From Termitomyces sp. T153 (taxonomy: Eukaryota > Basidiomycota > Agaricomycetes > Agaricales > Lyophyllaceae), in NCBI GenBank assembly GCA_018296165.2, contig JACKQL020000006.1, positions 620,001 to 684,000 of the forward strand: 64,000 nt of DNA. Reading direction: 5' to 3'. A program made the translations under genes and the position numbers. Shown here piece by piece: positions 57,825 through 64,000 of this stretch (its first letter is position 1; the number at the start of each line of letters is the position of its first letter). Under the pieces are notes generated by a model. The model ran no database searches. It worked only from the letters and a program-made list of their open reading frames with translations, and was not told the origin of the DNA.

Positions 57825-59280
57825 GCCCCTCTAGCCTCAAATTCCAAGGGACTAAAGGATGCTATGTTTTAATTAGACAGTCAGATTCCCCTTGTCCATA
57901 TCAGTTCTAAGTCAGTTGTTAAGCATATGCCAGACACTCCAAAAGGCAGCCATGGTCATCCACTGTCAGTCCTGGCCAGGTCCACCCAGAGATTGCTCTC
58001 CAAGCAGCCCCAGCCTGGTCCTGAGGCTTCCTACCAAGGCCTGACACAGCTAACCCTTAGAGCCAATCCTTTTCCCAAAGTTACAGATCTATTTTGCTAA
58101 CTTCCCTTATCTACATTGTTCTATCAACTAGAGGCTGTTCACTCTGGAGACATGCTGCAGTTATGAGTATAACTAGGTGTGAAAGTTATTCATTCCCTTG
58201 GATTTTCAAGGACTGTTAATGGACACAACAGAAGTGTTGTATTCTACCAGCTATTGAACCCTAGCTCCAAACAAATTGATTTCAGGGTTATAGGCTGTTA
58301 AGGAGAAAATATGACTCTTCCTGGGGCCCCTGCAAGTGTCTCCAAGCTCAGTTATGTTGCCATTAAAGATCCACATCCTGGTTCTAGAGTTTTAACCAGA
58401 TTCCCTTTCAATAGGTGGCATAAAGAATTGTGCACTTTGAAACAGAGCTTCCCTATCTCTTAGGATCAACTGACCCATGTCCAATTGCTGTTACCATGGA
58501 ACCTTTCTCCACTTCAGTCTTCAAGGTTCTCACTTGAATATTTGCTACTACCACCAAGATCTGCACCAGAGGCTGTTTCACCCAGCATCACTGCCAAGGC
58601 TTCTTTGCTGACCTCCATGCCTGCCTACTTGTCAGTGTGTCACTCAAACACTGATGGTGAGTTATGGGTATCATGCTTAAGCACCATCCATTTTCAGGGC
58701 TAGTTCATTTGGCAGGTGAGTTGTTATACACTCCTCAGCAGATTCTGACTTCCATGGCCACCATTCTGCTGTTTAGATGAACTATCACCTTTTGTGGTGT
58801 CTGATGAGCATGAATTCCAACACATTAACCTTGCATTTGGTTCATCCTGCATTGCCAGTTCTGCTTACCAAAAATGGCCCAACATAGAAACTCTCAATCA
58901 CCAAGTGGTCCAACTAAGAGACAGCTTGTTCTTACATATTTAAAGTTTGAGAATAGGTTAAGGTTGTGACAACCCCAAGGCCTCTAACTATTTGCTTTAC
59001 CACATGGATCTGATATGAGTTTCTGCTATCCTGAGGGAAACTTCAGCAGGAATCAGCTACTAGATGGTTCAATTAGTCTTTCACCCCTATACCCAAATTT
59101 GATGATTGATGTGCATGTCAGGATTGCTACAAGCCTCCACCAGAGTTTCCTCTGGCTTCACCCTATTCAGGCATAGTTCACCATTTTTCAGGTCCCAGCA
59201 TACATGCTCTACTGCAGATCTGTCACAAAAGGTCTGGTCTGGGTGTCAATGCTCCCCACAACAGGGATCCCAACTTTCAT
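56121..59280 (-). pseudogene. Large-subunit (25S/28S) rRNA pseudogene, interrupted and deleted
   Basis: Read on the minus strand from 59280 to 56121. Recognisable conserved segments (plus text) are the 3' end AACAAAGGCTTAACCTCAGC (56135), TAATCCAGCAGATGATAGC (57512), CACAAGCCAGTTATCCCTGT (57794), GGGACTAAAGGAT (57848), TTTAATTAGACAGTC (57868), AGTTTGAGAATAGGTTAA (58945) and GTTTCCTCTGGCTTCACCC (59145). About 2.05 kb of LSU remains after removing the solo LTR. Internal pieces are missing (for example between 57860 and 57866), and the 5' end (D1 and start of D2) is absent. CG dinucleotides are replaced by TG/CA throughout, so it cannot be a working rRNA gene. Confidence 0.92.
56320..57434 (-). 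mobile_element. Solo LTR of Gypsy family A in the LSU pseudogene, target duplication CAAAG
   Basis: A 1115-bp element in reverse orientation, TGTCATGACC at 57434 and CTGACA at 56320. Flanked by the perfect repeat CAAAG (56315-56319 and 57435-57439). Removing it and one repeat restores the LSU context ATAAGCAAAG-CTCTATTTC. Confidence 0.97.
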
Positions 59281-59829
59281 CATGAAATTCATTGTTCTAG
59301 ACTTTATTTGATAAAAAATACATGCATGCAACATGTTCCTTTTCCAAAGAATAGCTGAAAGTGTTCCTTGAAGAGATGCATTAAAAGACTGTACATTTTA
59401 CATCAGTAAAGCCTGAAATAGGCTGAATATTGCATGAAATATCAAGTTTTGTAGCTCAAGGAAGCATTGTACACATGCTATCAACCAAAGAAAGCTGTCT
59501 GTTATGCCATTTTTTCCCTATCTAAAGTGTGAATAAAGAGCCAACTACTTTAAAAGGGATTTATATTATATCAGAATTGGTTAGCATTAGTCAGGCTTAC
59601 CTCAGCACAATCCAAAAAAGTTGTTGCATATAATAGGCACAGCCACTTCCCATGTCTGTTGTCACATAATATATAGACATGTGGCAAGTGTTGACAGAAA
59701 CTACTGGTTGACATGTTGAATTTCAGTCTAATGCCTGATAATCAGTTCTCCAAAATGTGTTCCTCATGCTTGGAACTACAGCAGCAGTCTGACAGACAGT
59801 GTGCTGTGAATAAAAAAAACAGCACTAGA
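59281..59829. other. No gene recognised
   Basis: AT-rich, CG-poor sequence between the LSU pseudogene and the Mutator-like fragment. Confidence 0.4.
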
Positions 59830-60489
59830 TCAGAATGCTGACACCAATGCCATTGATCTGCTTGCTGACTTTCCTGTTATTGAGTTGTAGACATTCTTGC
59901 AGTCACTTGGAGATCTTTCAGAGACTGAGGACATCATTTCTCTGGATGCCTGAATTGATTTTAATGAAAACATCACTGAGAAACATGATCCACATGCTGT
60001 CTCCAATGGGCTATCTAAAAAATTCTGGAAAAACCCAAAGTACCAATTTTTATCAGCCCCTTGATGTAACTTTCAGTAGCAATTTGTGTTTATAGAGAAG
60101 AAAGCTACCACAGCTTGTATAGTCACAAAAGGACTCCTTCAACATGGTTTATGTATTGCTGTTCACAAAATAATGACTGCCAACACAAGTCAAAGAAATC
60201 CACCAAAGAAGTTGCAAAGCATAAGAATTTGATGTATACTTTCAGGTGTCATAGCTGGCTTCACATCACTATTTCTGATGGTTCTTCTGTGGCACTTGTT
60301 AAATCAAAGCACCATGAGGATTATATTCTATACTGGTGCATTGATGTTTTAGAAGATGCCTGAACTGTTGTATATAATCACCCTGCTTTAAATCCTAGTC
60401 AGGTATGATTTTTCATCATGGCTGCATGATTATTATTGACTTTACTTGTTCAAAAGCTATGGGATGAGATATTGAAGAAACATCCTACT
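59830..60489 (+). pseudogene. Mutator-like (MULE) transposase, N-terminal fragment
   Basis: Readable pieces match the N-terminal part of agaricomycete MULE transposases: an acidic start (DFNENITEKHDPHAVSNGLS, 59955-60015), a zinc-finger-like region with YCCSQNNDCQHKSKK (60145-60195), FRCHSWLHITISDGSS (60240-60285), SKHHEDYILYWCIDV (60307-60350), and LWDEILKKHPTPDFS (60447-60489). The DDE catalytic domain is absent: the sequence switches to the tRNA-like repeat arm exactly after this block. At least two stops. Confidence 0.7.
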
Positions 60490-61850
60490 CCAGACTTCAG
60501 TGGATGTCTGCTGTCTGCTTTCCATTGCCATGTGACATCCATTGCAAATAGCTGGTGTTAGTCATCATATAACTCCTTCTATTCAAAGGCCACTCCATTG
60601 TTCAGATTTTTGTCCATTGCAAGATCCCATCAACAGTTCATCTGTATTAGATCTTTGTTGAGATCTGTAAACCTGTTGTGGTAGGCATGAGAGGCTGTCA
60701 CAGAAGTATTTTAATAGGGTCAAGAGGCCATCACAGAACTGTTTTGGTATGATCAAGAAGCCATCACAGAATTGTTTCTGCTGCTGGAGTGTCATCTGTT
60801 GCAAACCTAGTGGAAACAACCATTTCCAATGATTGGGCACTCCACAGATGTTCCAGGGAAATACAATTATGGGAACAGTGTCACAGCTTAGTGGTTTAAA
60901 GTGCCATAATGTTACACTTCTCTCTGTCAGGATGAGGGTTTGATTCCTTGATCTGACAATTGACTGCTGATTTGATCTTGAATTTCATTTATTATACTTT
61001 TTCTTCCATGCTCTAACCAATGTGTAGGCTCACTCAGAAGCAAAATACCCCCATGGTTTGGGTATTCAGGTTGGCTACCTGCCAAATCCTTTACTGCACT
61101 GCAGCCAACATTGCTCCACAGACCCATTAACTTGACTCAAATATAAGGCCTTCATGGCTTAATGGGTTCCAGCATTAGTACTCTGCTAATGTTGCACCCT
61201 CATATGCTCAGGTTTAGAGTTAAAATCCCTTACTTGACATGCCTATGTATTTCAAAACATCTTTTTTGTCATCATTTTAATTGTCCACTGTTTGCTCCAA
61301 CATATGCTTGTAGCCAGCATATTGTTCCAAAGCACAATGGTTCACTGGTCTGGATTGTTCATTCTTCCAGTTCAACCATCTGTCTGGTTAAGGGTTTGAA
61401 TCCCTCGCTTGACATCTGTATGAATTTGGAATGATTTTTAAGTCATTGTTTCAATTGCAGATGCTAATAGATGGTTGAACCTTCCAAGCCACTATGGATT
61501 AGTGGTCTTTTTTTCACTTATGTGACATTCCATTTGTCAGGCTTAGGGTTCAACTCCCTCATTTGACATAGTAATTTGCAATAATTTTTGCTTATTTAAT
61601 CTCTACTATTCCAAATGTAACTATCATTGGTTTGCATCCAGTGTATACCTATTTCCACTGCAAAGGGCCTTCTGGCAGCTGCTGGGAATCTGGCCCACCC
61701 ATTTTCCTTGGCCAGTGTTTGCTCCAACATATGCCTGAAGATAGTGAACCATGGAAGGCATTGTGGATCAGTGGTTTGGATTACTCTTTATGCCATATAT
61801 CAACTGTCAGGCCTAGATTCTGACTCCCTCCCTTGACCTATTGATTTGCC
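60490..61850 (+). repeat. tRNA-like repeat array, right arm (plus orientation)
   Basis: Inverted partner of 53867-55130. It begins TGGATGTCTGCTGTC, with about 390 bp of non-tRNA sequence, then units near 60884-60960, 61152-61240, 61340-61416, 61484-61568 and 61760-61840. A-box-like motifs are GCTTAGTGG, GGCTTAATGGG and GGATCAGTGG. B-box-like motifs are GGGTTTGATTCC, GGGTTTGAATCCC and GGGTTCAACTCCC, usually followed by CTTGACA. The arms share collinear landmarks such as GGGTATTCAGG and the spacer TATGCTTGTAGCCAGC, but the number and identity of units between landmarks differ. Confidence 0.65.
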
Positions 61851-61923
61851 ATCATTTTTTATTATTTGATTTCAGCTATTCCTCATTCAACTATCACATC
61901 TAATGGCTTCAAATGTTGTGCAG

Positions 61924-61970
61924 TGTCACAACCCACTCTCAGACCTCCAGACCCCTCCCCAAGCAAACAC
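61924..61970 (+). mobile_element. Family A LTR scrap
   Basis: Only the first ~45 bp of a family A LTR (TGTCACAACCCACTCTCAG, continuing into CCAGACCCCTCCCC) are present, then unrelated sequence. Confidence 0.6.
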
Positions 61971-62099
61971 AAAACTCTACAGCTGCCAAATGAAAATGTC
62001 AGCTTTGAATTGCTCCTCCCAAAACAGTTTCCATGAGATGAGGCTTACTCCCAACCACCACATGTACAAGCAAGGCTGTATAGAAGGTAAGAGTAAGGT

Positions 62100-63420
62100 G
62101 ATGTGGTTGTAGGGAAGGATGTCATACTTGAATCTATCAAATTCTCATTCAGGGATGGATCTTCCTCCTCAGTGAAGTATCTAATAGCCCATTGTATGCC
62201 ATGATTCATGAGTTCCTTCATGAGCTCTCTGGTTGGTCAAGGAAAACACATGTGCAGGTATTGTCTGATCAAAAGTAGCTCTGAGGAGATTTTGGAGACA
62301 GGCAATGTCTGAACAGTATGGACAAGAGTTGCAAGAAAGTCTGCCATGTTTGAAGGTATGAAACACATTATAGTGATACACAAGCACTGCATTTTGAACC
62401 TATTGACTGGGGAGTCTTATTATTGAGCACTAGATGGAGAATGCACAAAAAATGAGTGATCCAACAATTGTGCTCAGCAAGTTCTTCCTCTCCAGATGAA
62501 ACAATGTCAAAGAAGGCATGCATGACAATGATGAAATGTTCTGGGGAACATGCAGCACAATGATCAACCAAAAGCCAAGAAATGAATGGCAGCAAGAACT
62601 GTTTCCAAGAGGGCTACTACTGTTTCAGCAGAAAGAGAGTCCAAGGAAGGGCAATTCAGGAAGCTAAACAGTTCTTGGTGTTGGATGTAGTTGATCCAAG
62701 GAGAAGCAAGTGAAAACTGCATGAACATTATCTAAATGGCCCAATTCACTATGTATTCATGCATACCTGAGCAGGATTATTAATTGTATCCAACATTAGG
62801 ACTCCAAGCCAGTATGCACTAGGAATAGCCAACAACTCCCTATCCAGAGGATTTGTTGGATCTAGAACCTCTCTAATGAGATGGTGGAGCCTTTTGCAAG
62901 TGGGGACATTGCCATATTGGGTCAAGTGAAGAATGTTGGGTGCAGTAAGGACATGAGATTCCTGAGTTGTTGGTTTGCATGGGCTTGTTGTTGCTGTAGG
63001 AAATGTTGTTGTTGATGGAGAAGATGAGTTAATGCTGTGTATACTACTGCTGTGCTGCTGTATTGCCCCATAGATGCATTCTGTACATGTCAGGTGTCTT
63101 CACTGTGAAGGGGTTGACATCCAAGAATCCCTCAAAGTTTATATGAGCTGCATCTTCTCCCATTCCTTCTCCTTCTCCTTCCCTTCTTCTGATTTGCTCT
63201 TCTCCCCAACAAACCCATTCAGCAGAGGATTGATGTTCTCCTTCCACTTATCATCTTTGGAAACAAATGGACTAGGACCAAATTGGCTCACCAACAAATC
63301 TGCTATGGACATTTCAGGAAGGACAATGCAATGAACAGGCATAACACCCCCATGCCCATACTAAGCCTGACACCACCCCAGAATCATCCATTCTTGGTAG
63401 TGTCTTTCTGCATGTTGGGT
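62100..63420 (-). pseudogene. Unrecognised decayed coding region, minus strand
   Basis: On the minus strand several stretches look protein-coding: SIADLLVSQFGPSPFVSKDD and a charged EGKEKEKEWEKMQ stretch (63160-63310), then a Gln-rich block (HQQQHFLQQQQAH, 62985-63025), LDPTNPLDRELLAIPSAYWL (62815-62880) and, after a stretch bounded by GTATGC and CATGCAG that looks like an intron (about 62722-62770), SLASPWINYIQHQELFSFLN. A final part (62368-62595) reads HFIIVMHAFFDIVSSGEEEL. I recognise no family. Probably a transposon-associated or captured host gene. Confidence 0.4.
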
Positions 63421-64000
63421 GTAAGCAAGGGCAAGGGCTGTGATTGCTGTTGTGCTTGAGCATGTGCCTGTGCCTGAGCTTGAAGTGTTGTGGTAGCACT
63501 CTGCACAGGAAGGGGAGCAGATGGGGGAGGGTTAAGTAGAGGCTACTCCATAGTGCCATTGGTGGCAGTAATTAGTGCACATCCCACAAGAAGTGTACAT
63601 TTGAGTGCAGCTATCTCTTGCCACAAAGCAAGTTCTCAGATTGAGTGGATATTGAGGAAGGTGGGTATGTGGCCAAAATAAAGCAAGCAAATATGATGCA
63701 ACTTAATGGGCTTCTGAAAAGCATTGATGGGGGATCATTCTTTGCATGATGCAATCCCAAGCCAACCAGAGTGGCTGCCATTGCTCCATAGTTGGCATAC
63801 CAAAAGGTTATGTCTTATTATAGGCTGCTTAAGAAGCAGAAAAACAAAAGTGGGGCCACCTGCATTCAACCCATTCATGTGGGGTGCAACAGGAGCTGAT
63901 AGAACTGCAGGAGCAAATGCAAATGCTAACCTGTGAGGAATGAATCCAATGATGATGTAACAGTTGCTTGTCAGGTATGGTGGTGTGGGAGCAATGCCTG
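63421..64000. other. No gene recognised at the right edge
   Basis: CG-poor sequence. Small open frames on both strands have no recognisable motif. A continuation of the region at 62100-63420 is possible. Confidence 0.35.

Noticed and set aside
57695..57910. 71-codon open frame
   Set aside because: It lies wholly within the LSU rRNA pseudogene.
58485..58703. 72-codon open frame
   Set aside because: It lies within the LSU rRNA pseudogene.
61152..61240. Functional tRNA gene
   Set aside because: A- and B-box-like motifs are present, but I cannot fold a full cloverleaf and CG positions are decayed; kept only as a tRNA-like repeat unit.

Overview
The window looks like a piece of a basidiomycete (mushroom, Agaricomycetes) genome. 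Genes carry several 45-70 nt GT-AG introns, the transposons are typical of agarics (Ty3/Gypsy chromoviruses, a Helitron, a DIRS-type element, a Copia fragment, a Mutator-like transposase), and the decayed rDNA has its 5S gene on the same strand downstream of the large-subunit rRNA. Only three genes look intact: a class I histone deacetylase (898-2185, +), a small cysteine-rich secreted protein (2559-3014, +) and a UbiA-type prenyltransferase (31728-33012, -). They lie in two islands (about 1-3300 and 31270-33830) where CG dinucleotides are normally frequent. Almost everything else is transposon-derived and nearly stripped of CG; for example I see no CG from 12001 to 13200. This fits long cytosine methylation followed by deamination.

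Layout. 3300-6520: featureless sequence, then a decayed Helitron helicase. 6813-25370: an old Gypsy element, here called C (gag, RT, RNase H, integrase, chromo-like end and a 3' extension of unknown role). It is cut by a mosaic of family A remnants (11042-15190), a family A solo LTR (15780-16910) and a complete family B chromovirus (18878-23851). 25380-29860 (-): a Gypsy RT scrap, then a DIRS-like element with tyrosine recombinase. 30129-31560: a solo LTR, a G-rich repeat and a Copia fragment. 31728-33012: the prenyltransferase gene. 33850-36478: retroelement scraps and a solo LTR. 36479-53184: a family A element, or a recombinant of two, carrying a nested solo LTR (38101-38812) and a nested full-length 11 kb family A element (39720-50762). 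53185-53866: the 3' end of another B-like element. 53867-61850: two inverted arrays of tRNA-like repeats flanking a decayed rDNA segment (5S and LSU, - strand) that contains another solo LTR, next to a Mutator-like transposase fragment. 61924-64000: an LTR scrap and an unrecognised decayed coding region.

Six insertions have perfect 5-bp target duplications and one has a near-perfect one, so the order of events can be read. The most unusual signals are: an antisense reading frame between pol and the 3' LTR of family A, whose product carries a six-cysteine cluster spaced like a fungal Zn(II)2Cys6 domain and is seen in two copies; two retropepsin-like domains in tandem in family A; paired tRNA-like arrays in inverted orientation around dead rDNA; and catalytic aspartates of reverse transcriptases apparently lost by CG-to-CA change. 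All positions come from reading by eye. Decayed element boundaries are approximate unless a target duplication fixes them.
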